Assembly: GCF_029263785.1 (NCBI RefSeq)
Contig: NZ_JAJUFE010000001.1
Location: forward strand, 80,459-144,458
DNA length: 64,000 nucleotides
Source of the DNA: Pusillimonas sp.
GTDB lineage: Bacteria; Pseudomonadota; Gammaproteobacteria; Burkholderiales; Burkholderiaceae_B
Direction of reading: 5' to 3'
Translations under genes and position numbers: made by a program
Notes under the pieces: generated by a model
What the model saw: the letters and a program-made list of their open reading frames with translations, nothing else
What the model was told of the DNA's origin: nothing
Databases searched by the model: none
Part shown: positions 21,338-33,699 of the stretch, one piece after another
Layout: every line of letters begins with the position of its first letter
How positions within the stretch are numbered: the first letter of the stretch is position 1

Positions 21338-22501
21338 ATGGCCAATACAAATAAGAAAACCGCAACCCCTCCCAAGCCGAAGAAATCCGTCGCGCTTTCG
21401 GGCGTGATTGCCGGCGACACCGCATTGTGCACGGTTGGACGCAGTGGCAACGACCTGCATTACCGAGGCTACGATATTCTCGATCTGGCGGCCAACAGTG
21501 AGTTCGAGGAAATTGCGCATTTGCTGGTACACGGCAGCCTGCCCACCCGGGCCGAGCTTGCAGCATACAAAGAAAAGTTGCGCCGCCTGCGCGGTCTGCC
21601 CGAATCGCTTCAGATGGCGCTTCAATGCCTGCCGCCGGCAAGCCACCCCATGGATGTCATGCGCACCACAGTTTCAGTACTTGGCTGCCTTCTGCCAGAA
21701 AAAGACGACCACAACCCGGCCGACGCCCGCGATATTGCGGATCGCCTGCTGGCCTGCCTCGGCCCGGCCCTGCTTTACTGGTATCACTACAGCCACAATG
21801 GCCGGATCATCGACACTCAGACCGACGATGACAGCATCGGCGGTCAATTCCTGCATCTTCTTCATGGAGAAGCACCCAAAAAAGAATGGGTTGATGCCAT
21901 GCATACGTCGCTGATCCTGTATGCGGAACATGAATTCAACGCCTCCACCTTTACTTGCCGCGTCATCGCCGGAACGGGATCGGACATGTATTCGGCCATT
22001 GCCGGCGGCATAGGCGCCTTGCGCGGACCCAAGCATGGTGGCGCTAACGAGGTAGCCTTCGATATACAAAAACGCTACTCGTCACCTGACGAGGCTGAAG
22101 CTGACATTCGCCGCCGGCTCGACGCCAAAGAAGTGATCATCGGATTTGGCCATCCGGTTTATACGGTTTCCGACCCACGCAACCAGGTCATCAAGGAAGT
22201 CGCCCGCAAGTTGTCTCGCAATGCGGGCAACATGAAAATGTACAACATCGCCGAACGGCTTGAAACGGTTATGTGGGACGTCAAGAAAATGTTCCCGAAC
22301 CTGGACTGGTTCTCGGCAGTGTCGTATCACATGATGGGCATACCCACCGCCATGTTCACCCCCTTGTTTGTCATGGCCCGCACGGCTGGTTGGGCCGCAC
22401 ACATCATCGAGCAGCGCATCGACAACAAGATCATTCGCCCCACCGCCAACTATGTGGGTCCCGAAAACCAAAAATTCATTCCACTCGGCAAGCGCCGCTA
22501 A
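21338..22501 (+). CDS. prpC: 2-methylcitrate synthase
   Basis: Citrate-synthase-family enzyme that condenses propionyl-CoA with oxaloacetate. At 387 residues it is shorter than GltA and lacks the GltA N-terminal domain. Catalytic segments are [29 protein letters not shown] and [16 protein letters not shown]; the [10 protein letters not shown] variant is typical of PrpC rather than GltA. AAAGGAG precedes the ATG. It is followed 18 bases later by prpD. Some enzymes of this class also make citrate, so a second citrate synthase role is possible. Confidence 0.93.
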   Translation: MANTNKKTATPPKPKKSVALSGVIAGDTALCTVGRSGNDLHYRGYDILDLAANSEFEEIAHLLVHGSLPTRAELAAYKEKLRRLRGLPESLQMALQCLPPASHPMDVMRTTVSVLGCLLPEKDDHNPADARDIADRLLACLGPALLYWYHYSHNGRIIDTQTDDDSIGGQFLHLLHGEAPKKEWVDAMHTSLILYAEHEFNASTFTCRVIAGTGSDMYSAIAGGIGALRGPKHGGANEVAFDIQKRYSSPDEAEADIRRRLDAKEVIIGFGHPVYTVSDPRNQVIKEVARKLSRNAGNMKMYNIAERLETVMWDVKKMFPNLDWFSAVSYHMMGIPTAMFTPLFVMARTAGWAAHIIEQRIDNKIIRPTANYVGPENQKFIPLGKRR

Positions 22502-22519
22502 GACTTAACAGGAAGTTTC

Positions 22520-23971
22520 ATGTCCGCCCCCATCTCCAACATCCGTCCTGACTACGACCAGGTTCTCGTCGACATTGCCGACTACGTCTTGAACTACCAG
22601 GTACAAAGCCCCCTGGCGTACGAAACGGCTCGCAACTGCCTGATTGACACGCTGGGTTGCGGGCTCGAAGCACTTGACTACCCGGCCTGCACCAAACTGC
22701 TCGGCCCGGTCGTTCCGGGCACTATCGTTCCGAACGGGGCCAAAGTGCCAGGCACGCAGTTCCAGCTCGACCCCATACAAGCGGCATTCAATATCGGCGC
22801 CATGATTCGTTGGCTCGACTTCAACGACACCTGGCTGGCCGCCGAATGGGGCCATCCATCCGACAACCTGGGCGGCATCCTCGCCACTGCCGACTGGCTG
22901 TCGCGAAATGCACTCGCCGCCGGCAAACCACCCCTGCTCATGCGCGACGTGTTGACCGCCATGATCAAGGCCCATGAAATCCAGGGTTGCCTCGCGCTGG
23001 AAAACTCCTTCAACAAGGTCGGGCTTGATCACGTCGTGCTGGTAAAGGTGGCTTCCACGGCTGTAGTGGCCCAGATGATGGGACTTAGCCGGGAAGAAAT
23101 CTTGAACGCGTTGTCACTGGCATGGGTGGACGGCCAAAGCCTTCGAACCTATCGCCATGCTCCGAATACGGGCAGCCGCAAGAGCTGGGCGGCGGGCGAT
23201 GCCACCAGCCGGGCCGTGCGCCTTGCCCTCATGGCCCGTACCGGCGAAATGGGCTATCCGTCGGTTCTCACTGCCAAGACCTGGGGCTTTTATGACGTGC
23301 TTTTCAAGGGTCAACCTTTCAGGTTTCAGCGCCCTTATGGCAGCTATGTGATGGAGCATGTGCTGTTTAAAATCTCGTATCCGGCCGAGTTTCATTCTCA
23401 GACTGCTGTTGAATGCGCCATGCAGGTTCACCAGAAGCTGCTTGCCGAAAACAGGTCTGCCGACGACATCAAGCAGATAACGATACGCACACACGAAGCC
23501 TGCATTCGCATCATCGATAAAAAGGGCCCGCTCAACAATCCGGCTGATCGAGATCATTGCATCCAGTATATGGTGGCAGTACCGATACTGTTTGGCCGCC
23601 TGACTGCTTCAGACTATGAAGATGATGTCGCTTCAGATCCACGCATCGACGCGCTCCGTGACAAGATCATATGCGTGGAAGACCCGACATTCACCGCCGA
23701 CTATCACGACCCTGAAAAGCGTTCAATCGCAAACGCACTGACGGTAGAGTTCCACGACGGCACCAGGTTCGACGAGATTGTGTGCGAGTACCCCATCGGC
23801 CACAAGCGTCGTCGCGCCGAAGGTATCCCCTTGCTCGAGGCAAAGTTCCAAACTAACCTGGCTCGGCGCTTTCCACCCAAACAGCAAGATCTCATTCTGA
23901 AAGCCTCGCTGGACCAGTCCAGGCTAGAGGCGATGCCGGTGCACGAATACGTCGACCTGTACGTTATTTGA
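22520..23971 (+). CDS. prpD: 2-methylcitrate dehydratase
   Basis: MmgE/PrpD family enzyme that dehydrates 2-methylcitrate to 2-methylaconitate. The 483-residue length and the segments [40 protein letters not shown] (with the conserved histidine), [20 protein letters not shown] and [11 protein letters not shown] match PrpD. AGGAAG precedes the ATG by six bases. prpB (methylisocitrate lyase) is not present in this window; AcnB, encoded downstream, can catalyse the intermediate hydration step in other bacteria. Confidence 0.95.
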   Translation: MSAPISNIRPDYDQVLVDIADYVLNYQVQSPLAYETARNCLIDTLGCGLEALDYPACTKLLGPVVPGTIVPNGAKVPGTQFQLDPIQAAFNIGAMIRWLDFNDTWLAAEWGHPSDNLGGILATADWLSRNALAAGKPPLLMRDVLTAMIKAHEIQGCLALENSFNKVGLDHVVLVKVASTAVVAQMMGLSREEILNALSLAWVDGQSLRTYRHAPNTGSRKSWAAGDATSRAVRLALMARTGEMGYPSVLTAKTWGFYDVLFKGQPFRFQRPYGSYVMEHVLFKISYPAEFHSQTAVECAMQVHQKLLAENRSADDIKQITIRTHEACIRIIDKKGPLNNPADRDHCIQYMVAVPILFGRLTASDYEDDVASDPRIDALRDKIICVEDPTFTADYHDPEKRSIANALTVEFHDGTRFDEIVCEYPIGHKRRRAEGIPLLEAKFQTNLARRFPPKQQDLILKASLDQSRLEAMPVHEYVDLYVI

Positions 23972-23987
23972 ACGGAGCCCACGACTC

Positions 23988-24263
23988 ATGACCAGAGACA
24001 TCAAGCAGAACCTGGAATTACATCGCTTTGAATGGGCCGAGGACGATGCCCTCTCCGTTCTCGAATACAGGCTCGACGGAAATACATTCACCATCACTCA
24101 CACTGAAGTGCCCCAAGCACTCAGTGGCCGAGGCATTGCCTCGGACTTGGTCAAGCACGCCCTGAATACGGCGCGTAGCCGGGGATGGAAGGTTCGAATC
24201 GAGTGCAGCTACGCAGCCACATACGTAAAACGGCATCCTGAATATCAGGATCTGATTGCCTGA
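23988..24263 (+). CDS. Small GNAT-like N-acetyltransferase domain protein
   Basis: A 91-residue protein of the compact GCN5-related acetyltransferase type (NATD1/YidJ-like). The acetyl-CoA loop region reads TEVPQALSGRGIASDLVKHA (about residues 37-56), followed by ARSRGWKVRIECSYAATYVKRHPEY, the characteristic family ending. It lacks the other half of a full GNAT fold, which is normal for this subgroup. It is 16 bases after prpD and probably the last gene of that transcript. The substrate is unknown. Confidence 0.85.
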   Translation: MTRDIKQNLELHRFEWAEDDALSVLEYRLDGNTFTITHTEVPQALSGRGIASDLVKHALNTARSRGWKVRIECSYAATYVKRHPEYQDLIA

Positions 24264-24369
24264 CCCGGCGCGTCCTGTTGCGCCCCTGACCAGGCACCGT
24301 CAAATCCCTGTAAGGGCGCGCTTTGCGCCGCGTAAAGCATCAACCGGGGATCGTGTGAAACCTCGCAAG

Positions 24370-24388
24370 TCTTATATAAGATATAAGA
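24370..24388. promoter_or_regulatory. Palindromic operator, copy 2 (upstream of acnB)
   Basis: Identical to 20051-20069 (TCTTATA-TAAGA-TATAAGA); a further half-site-like ATAAGACA follows to 24397. It lies 10 bases upstream of the -35 box of the candidate acnB promoter, an arrangement like that at mdh. Outside the preceding G, the flanks differ, so the identity is not simple duplication of a longer segment. Confidence 0.75.
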
Positions 24389-24398
24389 CATAAGACAT

Positions 24399-24428
24399 TT
24401 GCCTGATCGCCCTCCTTCCAGATACAAT
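24399..24428 (+). promoter_or_regulatory. Candidate acnB promoter
   Basis: TTGCCT (24399-24404), an 18-base spacer and TACAAT (24423-24428). The -10 box matches consensus at five of six positions. The palindromic operator is immediately upstream. Confidence 0.5.
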
Positions 24429-24472
24429 TACATCATCAATTACCCGCTTTTTCCTATTAAAAGGCACGCCTC

Positions 24473-27064
24473 ATGCTGGAATCTTATCGCCAACACGTTG
24501 CCGAACGCGCTGCGTTGGGCATACCCCCCCTGCCCCTGTCGGCCCAACAGACCGCCGATCTCATCGAATTGCTCAAAGCCCCTCCCGCCGGCGAAGAAGC
24601 AAATCTGGTCGAATTGATCACGCACCGCGTGCCCGCCGGCGTTGACGACGCTGCCAAAGTCAAGGCTTCGTATCTGGCCGCCATCGCATTCGGCAAAGAA
24701 GTCTGCCCCCTGATCGATCGCAAGAAAGCAACCGAATTGCTTGGCACGATGCTTGGCGGCTACAACGTCGCCCCTCTTATCGAACTGCTCGACGACGCCG
24801 AACTGGGCACCATCGCTGCCGACGGCCTCAAAAACACCCTGCTTGTGTTCGACGCCTTCCATGACATCCAGGAAAAGGCCGAAAAAGGTAATGCCAACGC
24901 CAAAGCCGTCCTGCAAAGCTGGGCCGAAGGCGAATGGTTCACGAGCCGTCCCGAAGTTCCAGAAAGCCTCACCATCACGGTCTTCAAGGTTCCCGGCGAA
25001 ACCAACACCGACGATCTGTCCCCTGCGCCCGACGCAACCACCCGCCCCGACATTCCGCTGCATGCCCTGGCAATGCTCAAGAACCGCCGCGAAGGCGCCC
25101 CGTTCGAGCCCGAAGAAGACGGCAAGCGCGGCCCGGTACAGTTCATCCAGAGCCTCAAGGAAAAAGGCCATCTGGTTGCCTATGTAGGCGACGTCGTTGG
25201 TACAGGCTCATCGCGCAAATCGGCGACCAACTCGGTGCTGTGGTTTACCGGCCAAGACATTCCCTATGTACCCAACAAGCGCTTCGGCGGCGTCTGTCTG
25301 GGCGGCAAGATTGCTCCGATCTTCTACAACACAATGGAAGACGCCGGCGCACTGCCCATCGAGCTGGATGTTTCCCAGATGAACATGGGAGATGTGGTCG
25401 AGTTGCGTCCTTACGAAGGCAAGGCACTCAAGAATGGTGAGGTCATCGCCGAATTCGAACTCAAGTCCGAAGTGCTGTTCGACGAAGTTCGCGCCGGCGG
25501 ACGCATCCCGCTGATCATTGGCCGCGGTCTTACCGCCAAGGCACGCGAGGCATTGGGCCTGCCTCCTTCCACCCTGTTCCGTCTGCCCAAAAACCCCGAA
25601 GATTCCGGCAAGGGCTTTACACTGGCGCAGAAAATGGTGGGTCGTGCCTGCGGTCTGCCGGAAGGCCAGGGCGTTCGCCCGGGCACCTATTGCGAGCCGA
25701 AGATGACTTCCGTGGGCAGCCAGGACACCACCGGCCCCATGACTCGCGACGAACTCAAAGACCTTGCATGCCTGGGATTCTCGGCAGACCTGGTCATGCA
25801 ATCGTTCTGTCACACGGCCGCCTACCCCAAGCCGGTCGACGTCAAGACACACCACACCCTGCCCGACTTCATCAGTACGCGTGGCGGCATTTCGCTTCGC
25901 CCGGGCGACGGCGTGATCCACAGCTGGCTCAACCGCATGCTGCTGCCCGACACTGTCGGCACCGGCGGCGACTCGCACACACGCTTCCCCATCGGCATCT
26001 CCTTCCCTGCGGGCTCGGGCCTTGTGGCCTTCGCCGCAGCAACCGGAGTCATGCCCCTGGATATGCCTGAATCAGTTCTGGTGCGGTTCAAGGGCGAGCT
26101 GCAGCCCGGCGTAACCCTGCGCGACCTGGTCAACGCGATACCGCTGTATGCCATCAAGCAGGGCCTGCTTACCGTCGCCAAACAAGGCAAGAAAAACGTC
26201 TTCTCGGGCCGCATCCTCGAAATCGAAGGGCTGCCAGACCTCAAGGTGGAACAAGCATTTGAGTTGTCCGACGCATCTGCCGAGCGCTCTGCTGCAGGCT
26301 GCACCGTGCGCCTCAACAAAGAGCCCATTATCGAATACATCCAGAGCAACATCGTGATGCTCAAGTGGATGATCGCCAATGGTTACGAAGACGAACGCTC
26401 GTTGGCACGACGCATCAAGGCCATGGAAGCCTGGCTCGCCAACCCGCAGCTGCTCGAGCCCGATGCCGATGCCGAATACGCAGCGGTCATCGAGATCGAC
26501 CTGGCAGATATTCACGAACCCATCGTGGCCTGCCCCAACGATCCGGACGACGTCAAGACCCTGTCAGAGGTGGCCGGTGCCGTCATTGATGAAGTCTTCA
26601 TCGGAAGCTGCATGACCAACATCGGCCACTTCCGCGCGGCCTCGAAACTGCTCGAGGGCAAGCGAGACATTCCAGTCAAATTGTGGGTCGCTCCTCCCAC
26701 CAAGATGGATGCCCAGCAACTGACCGAAGAAGGCCATTACGGTGTCTTTGGCACCGCCGGCGCGCGCACCGAAATGCCCGGCTGCTCGTTGTGCATGGGC
26801 AACCAGGCACAAGTACGCGAGGGTGCCACGGTTATGTCGACCAGCACGCGTAACTTCCCGAACCGCTTGGGCAAGAACACAAATGTGTATCTGGGTTCGG
26901 CCGAACTGGCTGCCATCTGCTCGCGTCTGGGCCGCATTCCCACCAAGGAGGAATACATGGCCGACATGGGCATCATCAACGAAAGCGGCGACGAGGTCTA
27001 TCGCTATCTCAACTTCGATCAGATCGAACAATACAAAGAGATCGCCGATTCGGTGGGTGTGTAA
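24473..27064 (+). CDS. acnB: Aconitate hydratase B / 2-methylisocitrate dehydratase
   Basis: Iron-sulfur hydratase interconverting citrate and isocitrate; AcnB enzymes also act on 2-methylaconitate. The 863 residues begin with the HEAT-like AcnB domain ([20 protein letters not shown]), followed by the swivel domain ([26 protein letters not shown]), and carry the cluster cysteines in [15 protein letters not shown] and [14 protein letters not shown]. The domain order (swivel before catalytic) distinguishes it from AcnA. It follows the prpCD-GNAT genes, after an intergenic region with the GntR-type operator and its own promoter. Confidence 0.97.
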   Translation: MLESYRQHVAERAALGIPPLPLSAQQTADLIELLKAPPAGEEANLVELITHRVPAGVDDAAKVKASYLAAIAFGKEVCPLIDRKKATELLGTMLGGYNVAPLIELLDDAELGTIAADGLKNTLLVFDAFHDIQEKAEKGNANAKAVLQSWAEGEWFTSRPEVPESLTITVFKVPGETNTDDLSPAPDATTRPDIPLHALAMLKNRREGAPFEPEEDGKRGPVQFIQSLKEKGHLVAYVGDVVGTGSSRKSATNSVLWFTGQDIPYVPNKRFGGVCLGGKIAPIFYNTMEDAGALPIELDVSQMNMGDVVELRPYEGKALKNGEVIAEFELKSEVLFDEVRAGGRIPLIIGRGLTAKAREALGLPPSTLFRLPKNPEDSGKGFTLAQKMVGRACGLPEGQGVRPGTYCEPKMTSVGSQDTTGPMTRDELKDLACLGFSADLVMQSFCHTAAYPKPVDVKTHHTLPDFISTRGGISLRPGDGVIHSWLNRMLLPDTVGTGGDSHTRFPIGISFPAGSGLVAFAAATGVMPLDMPESVLVRFKGELQPGVTLRDLVNAIPLYAIKQGLLTVAKQGKKNVFSGRILEIEGLPDLKVEQAFELSDASAERSAAGCTVRLNKEPIIEYIQSNIVMLKWMIANGYEDERSLARRIKAMEAWLANPQLLEPDADAEYAAVIEIDLADIHEPIVACPNDPDDVKTLSEVAGAVIDEVFIGSCMTNIGHFRAASKLLEGKRDIPVKLWVAPPTKMDAQQLTEEGHYGVFGTAGARTEMPGCSLCMGNQAQVREGATVMSTSTRNFPNRLGKNTNVYLGSAELAAICSRLGRIPTKEEYMADMGIINESGDEVYRYLNFDQIEQYKEIADSVGV

Positions 27065-27090
27065 CCAAGCCGAAGGGTATTCCCCATCCA

Positions 27091-27124
27091 AGCCCCTTCC
27101 GGCAAGCCGGAGGGGGCTTTTTTT
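27091..27124 (+). terminator. Rho-independent terminator after acnB
   Basis: AGCCCCTTCCGG and CCGGAGGGGGCT form a hairpin with a CAAG loop and a small mismatch, followed by a run of Ts, 26 bases after the acnB stop. Confidence 0.88.
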
Positions 27125-27268
27125 CTGATTCCCCATACGCCATCCAATAGGGCATAAAATAGGCGCAATAGTTCTTCAGCCTTGCGACAGTCCTTTCAGG
27201 CATTGTCGTACAGTCAATAACGTGTTTGTTCTTCACAGCGTCAAGCCACTTTCAGCACGGAGCACAAT

Positions 27269-29971
<2,703 letters not shown>

Positions 29972-29990
29972 TATACAAGTTGCCCCCCAG

Positions 29991-30028
29991 AGCCTCCGGT
30001 CCGCCTCGGGCGGTCCGGGGGCTCTTTA
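29991..30028 (+). terminator. Probable terminator after acnA
   Basis: AGCCTCCGGTCCGCC and GGCGGTCCGGGGGCT pair with a short loop and three mismatched or wobble positions. The following CTTTACTT is only weakly T-rich, so termination efficiency is uncertain. It lies 20 bases after the acnA stop. Confidence 0.65.
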
Positions 30029-30077
30029 CTTGGAATCCGGTGCACAGGGTTAAACTACAGTATTAAAGAGGAAGCCA

Positions 30078-31298
30078 TTGTCAAAGATGTCCGACCGCAC
30101 CCGAACCTTACGCTCGACGCGCCTATCGCGCGAAGCCCAACGCCTGGTCACCCTGGCCGATTCACTAGCACGATCGGGAAGCCGGCTCGAAGACATCTAT
30201 TGGGAAAATCTGTTCCAGGCATTGCTGGGCAAGTTGCTGACGCAAAAAAAGAATGAAGCGATCGAATCGGCTCTGGAACACCTGCTGGCGACCAATATGG
30301 ACGCCTACGAAATCCTGATAGAACAAGTCGAGACGCATACAGAATCGGCTGTCGTCAACCACGAGGGTCAGGCCTACGACGTGCTGCTTATCTGTGCACC
30401 CATTGTCACCTGGACCCGCTACCAGCTTCCACGCGCGGTCGACCTTGGCCCCCATCTGCATAAGCTCACCCGGTCTCTGCAAACGCATATTCTGGCCGAA
30501 GGCACACATGTATCCCTGCTGCCCGGAATGGTCAGTTTCGACCAAATGCCACGATCGTTTCATGAGACGCTGGAATGGACCCAACGCCTTGGACGTGCGG
30601 CGCTCAGGCAAAAACCCGACAACACCCTGGTCGTGTCTTCCCCGGCAGCTGAAGGCATGCTTGCCGACGCCCGCTTTATCGTCGGCGCAGTTGCGACACC
30701 AAAGGGCGGTCCGGTGTTCAGATGGCAGACGGGCACGCCCGACGAGCCCATCAGTCGCGCCCAGTGTTTTGACGGATGGCAAGCAGAGTGCGCTGAGCTT
30801 ATTGCGGGCAGCTTTACGGGCTGTAGCATCGAATACCTTCAGCCAGACGCCTATTATGTGGCAAGCCGCGATGCCGACCGGCGCATTCGCCCCCTGGCGC
30901 TCAAGGCTGCAGCCACCTGGTTGCAAACGGCCGCCGGACTGCCCGGCAATCAGCTTCGTGCCACCGTCGTGGCCTGCGGTGAATCCACCATCGAGGAATA
31001 TCGCATCGGCTTCAGCACCGCCCAAGCTACCGACGTAATTTACGGCTGTATATGGCCCGTACTGAGCAAGGAAGAAGCCGCTGTCGAGGTTCTGGACATC
31101 GGCCAGACCAGCGTGCCCGAAGAAATTGCCGCCATTCTCAAGGAACAGGGCATCAGCGATGTACGCCAGCTTCCCGGTTTGTTCCCGATTGAGTTTTGTG
31201 ACGATTGTGGCGCGCCCTACTTTCCTAATCCCCTGGGCGATCTGCTACATCCCGAACTGCCTGACGAAATTGACGTCAATCCACTCAATTTCCACTGA
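30078..31298 (+). CDS. DUF2863 family protein
   Basis: A 406-residue protein that I assign to DUF2863, a family seen mainly in betaproteobacteria and of unknown function. It is soluble, with a basic N terminus (RTRTLRSTRLSREAQRLVTL) and a C-terminal CDDCGAPYFPNPLGDLLHPE that looks like part of a metal site or a DUF2863 hallmark. A GAGGA (30068-30072) is five bases before a TTG at 30078 but 14 before an ATG at 30087, so TTG is chosen; ATG at 30087 is the alternative. It precedes earP by 24 bases. Confidence 0.85.
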   Translation: MSKMSDRTRTLRSTRLSREAQRLVTLADSLARSGSRLEDIYWENLFQALLGKLLTQKKNEAIESALEHLLATNMDAYEILIEQVETHTESAVVNHEGQAYDVLLICAPIVTWTRYQLPRAVDLGPHLHKLTRSLQTHILAEGTHVSLLPGMVSFDQMPRSFHETLEWTQRLGRAALRQKPDNTLVVSSPAAEGMLADARFIVGAVATPKGGPVFRWQTGTPDEPISRAQCFDGWQAECAELIAGSFTGCSIEYLQPDAYYVASRDADRRIRPLALKAAATWLQTAAGLPGNQLRATVVACGESTIEEYRIGFSTAQATDVIYGCIWPVLSKEEAAVEVLDIGQTSVPEEIAAILKEQGISDVRQLPGLFPIEFCDDCGAPYFPNPLGDLLHPELPDEIDVNPLNFH

Positions 31299-31322
31299 AA
31301 GCAACACTTCACCCGATCGGAC

Positions 31323-32432
31323 ATGCATCTGCCCGGTTTTGATATTTTTTGTCGAGTTGTCGACAACTACGGCGATATTGGGGTCTGCTGGCGCCTGGCC
31401 AAGCAGTTGGCACAGCACTCCGAGGTAGGCCCGGTACGCCTATGGGTCGATGACCTGGCTTCATTCCACCAAATCGAAAAGTGCGTGCGTCCCACCGCTG
31501 CACAGCAAGTCGCACGAGGTGTCCAGATTCATCATTGGACCCAAACGCTTCCAGATGTTCGTCCGCTGGAGGTGGTCGTGGAAGCGTTCGCCTGCGATCT
31601 GCCACAGATGTTTCTGGATCGGATGACAGACAATCTGTGGATCAACCTGGAATACCTCAGTGCAGAGGACTGGGTGGAAAGTTGTCATGCCCTGCCCTCG
31701 ATTCAACCCAACGGACTGAACAAGTTCTTTTTCTTTCCTGGCTTCACGCCGCGAACCGGCGGCCTGTTGCGCGAACCCGACTTGCTTGATTCGCAAGCGA
31801 CATGGACAGCATTGCCCGAATCACGCCGGGCGCTCCTTGACAAGATCGGCATGCCCGATCATGTGCAAGGGCTATTACTCAAAGGATGGCGTCAGGCGTT
31901 TGTCTTCTGCTACAACGATGCGCCTGCACAGGCTTTGGCCAACGCACTGGGTCATCCCGGGCAACCTACCCTGGCAATCGTTCCACGGGGAGTACTTCCC
32001 GAGCTCTCGCAGCTTCAAAACGAATCGTTCCAGGTATTTGAGTCTCCGTTTGTCGACCAGGACGACTTTGATCACCTGCTATGGTCGAGCGATCTGAACG
32101 TCGTCCGGGGCGAAGATTCGCTTGTCCGAGCCATATGGGCCGGCAAGCCCTTCTTGTGGCATATTTATCGACAAAAGGAAGACGCTCATATGGCCAAGCT
32201 GGATGCCTGGCTCGAACGCACGCACTTAAGCGCCGAATTTAGGCAAACCATTCGCGCCTTCAATCAAACCGACGAGTCTGCCGCCATTGCAAGCCTGCAG
32301 GAAGCCGTCGAGCCCCGCGCCTGGGAGCAATGGCGCATGGAATGTCTGGCCTTTCGTCAGGCAATGACAGACCAGACTTCCCTGGTCACACGTTTACTGG
32401 CGTTTCGCGCGGAAAAAGCCGGCAGCGGGTAA
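31323..32432 (+). CDS. earP: Protein-arginine rhamnosyltransferase EarP
   Basis: Transfers rhamnose from dTDP-rhamnose to Arg32 of elongation factor P, allowing it to relieve stalling at polyproline. The 369 residues have the family signatures: FDIFCRVVDNYGDIGVCWRL at the N terminus, with the two catalytic-site aspartates, and VRGEDSLVRAIWAGKPFLWHIY near the C terminus, with the nucleotide-sugar-binding glutamate. It is 79 bases upstream of efp, whose product carries the target arginine. Confidence 0.96.
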   Translation: MHLPGFDIFCRVVDNYGDIGVCWRLAKQLAQHSEVGPVRLWVDDLASFHQIEKCVRPTAAQQVARGVQIHHWTQTLPDVRPLEVVVEAFACDLPQMFLDRMTDNLWINLEYLSAEDWVESCHALPSIQPNGLNKFFFFPGFTPRTGGLLREPDLLDSQATWTALPESRRALLDKIGMPDHVQGLLLKGWRQAFVFCYNDAPAQALANALGHPGQPTLAIVPRGVLPELSQLQNESFQVFESPFVDQDDFDHLLWSSDLNVVRGEDSLVRAIWAGKPFLWHIYRQKEDAHMAKLDAWLERTHLSAEFRQTIRAFNQTDESAAIASLQEAVEPRAWEQWRMECLAFRQAMTDQTSLVTRLLAFRAEKAGSG

Positions 32433-32511
32433 AATAGCAAGTTTTGTACGTACTGCTCCGGTCCGGTAAAAATGAAGCTGGAGCAAATCTACTTCCGGAG
32501 TGCTTTGCAAG

Positions 32512-33069
32512 ATGAAAACCGCACAAGAATTGCGCGTTGGGAACGTAATCATGGTGGGCGACCAGCCACTGGTCGTTCAAAAGGCCGAATACAACAAATC
32601 GGGCCGAAATGCCGCAGTCGTCAAACTCAAGTTCAAGAATTTGCTCAGTGGTTCAGCCAGCGAATCCGTATATAAGGCTGACGAAAAATTCGAAGTGATT
32701 GTGCTCGAGAAAAAAGAATGCACATATTCGTATTTTGCCGACCCCATGTATGTCTTCATGGACGAAGAGTACAACCAGTACGAGGTCGAGGCTGACAGCA
32801 TGGGCGACGCCCTGGACTACCTTGAAGAGAACATGGCGGTAGAAGTCGTGTTCTACGAAGGTCGGGCTATCTCGGTCGAGCTTCCCACCATTATTGTGCG
32901 CGAAATCACCTACACCGAGCCCGCCGTCAAAGGCGACACTTCCGGCAAGGTGCTCAAGCCCGCCAAAATCAACACAGGCAAGGAAATCGCGGTTCCGCTG
33001 TTCTGCACTATCGGCGACAAGATCGAGATCGACACCCGCACGGGTGAGTACCGCAGCCGCGTCAACTAA
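32512..33069 (+). CDS. efp: Elongation factor P, Arg32 type
   Basis: Translation factor that binds between the P and E sites and rescues ribosomes at consecutive prolines. The 185 residues contain the KOW-like domain I and two OB domains ending in [12 protein letters not shown]. In the tip loop [11 protein letters not shown] the residue at position 32 is arginine, the EarP substrate, rather than the lysine modified by EpmA. The start is the ATG at 32512; an upstream in-frame GTG at 32500 adds four residues that do not belong to the family. GGAG is 11 bases upstream. Confidence 0.97.
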   Translation: MKTAQELRVGNVIMVGDQPLVVQKAEYNKSGRNAAVVKLKFKNLLSGSASESVYKADEKFEVIVLEKKECTYSYFADPMYVFMDEEYNQYEVEADSMGDALDYLEENMAVEVVFYEGRAISVELPTIIVREITYTEPAVKGDTSGKVLKPAKINTGKEIAVPLFCTIGDKIEIDTRTGEYRSRVN

Positions 33070-33077
33070 ACGGCAGC

Positions 33078-33548
33078 CTATTGAAGGCGGTCGTCGTCCA
33101 GAAAGTCGGGAATGGGCAAGACAGCAATGCCCTCCCGCGCCAGCTCTTCTCGTTCCTGGGGCGTGGTCGAGCCGCGGATAGGCCGGTGATCGATTTCGCC
33201 CTCGTGCATGCGACGAGCCTCCTGCGCAAAGCGATCGCCTACATTATCGGCATTACGGACAATCTCGCGTATGTGCGAGAGAACTTGCGCCTGCAGCTTG
33301 GCCAAGGTCACAGACGCTTCGGACGCCTCCGGGGTGGCTTGCATTGATTCGGTGTGTTCGCCATCGGATTTGCCTCGGCCCATGTTCAGGCGAGGCGCAG
33401 ACAACATCTTGCTGATCTGATTGCTGTCGCAGACGGGACACACCAACAGGCCCTGGTCGCGCTGCTTGTCGTAGTCATCAGCCGACCCGAACCAGCCTTC
33501 GAACACGTGGCCCACATCACACTGGAGATCAAATACTTTCAATGCCAT
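33078..33548 (-). CDS. DUF1178 family zinc-ribbon-like protein
   Basis: A 156-residue protein matching DUF1178. The N terminus FDLQCDVGHVFEGWFGSADD and the following CPVCDSNQISKMLSAPRLN supply four possible metal ligands (Cys10, His14, Cys37, Cys40), and the C-terminal part is helical (ARRMHEGEIDHRPIRG). Its function is unknown. It converges on efp with eight bases between stops. Confidence 0.88.
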   Translation of the reverse strand: MALKVFDLQCDVGHVFEGWFGSADDYDKQRDQGLLVCPVCDSNQISKMLSAPRLNMGRGKSDGEHTESMQATPEASEASVTLAKLQAQVLSHIREIVRNADNVGDRFAQEARRMHEGEIDHRPIRGSTTPQEREELAREGIAVLPIPDFLDDDRLQ

Positions 33549-33699
33549 GAATTATCAGATGGGGGCCGCCCCAAAAATTGCAATACACCCTGATTATAGG
33601 CTTGTCTGCACGGGCTACCCAGAGTTGATTCAATTCAGACTTCACACAGATGGCTGGCGGGCAGGAAACAGGCCCGGCCCGATTGAGCGTGACCTTGCC

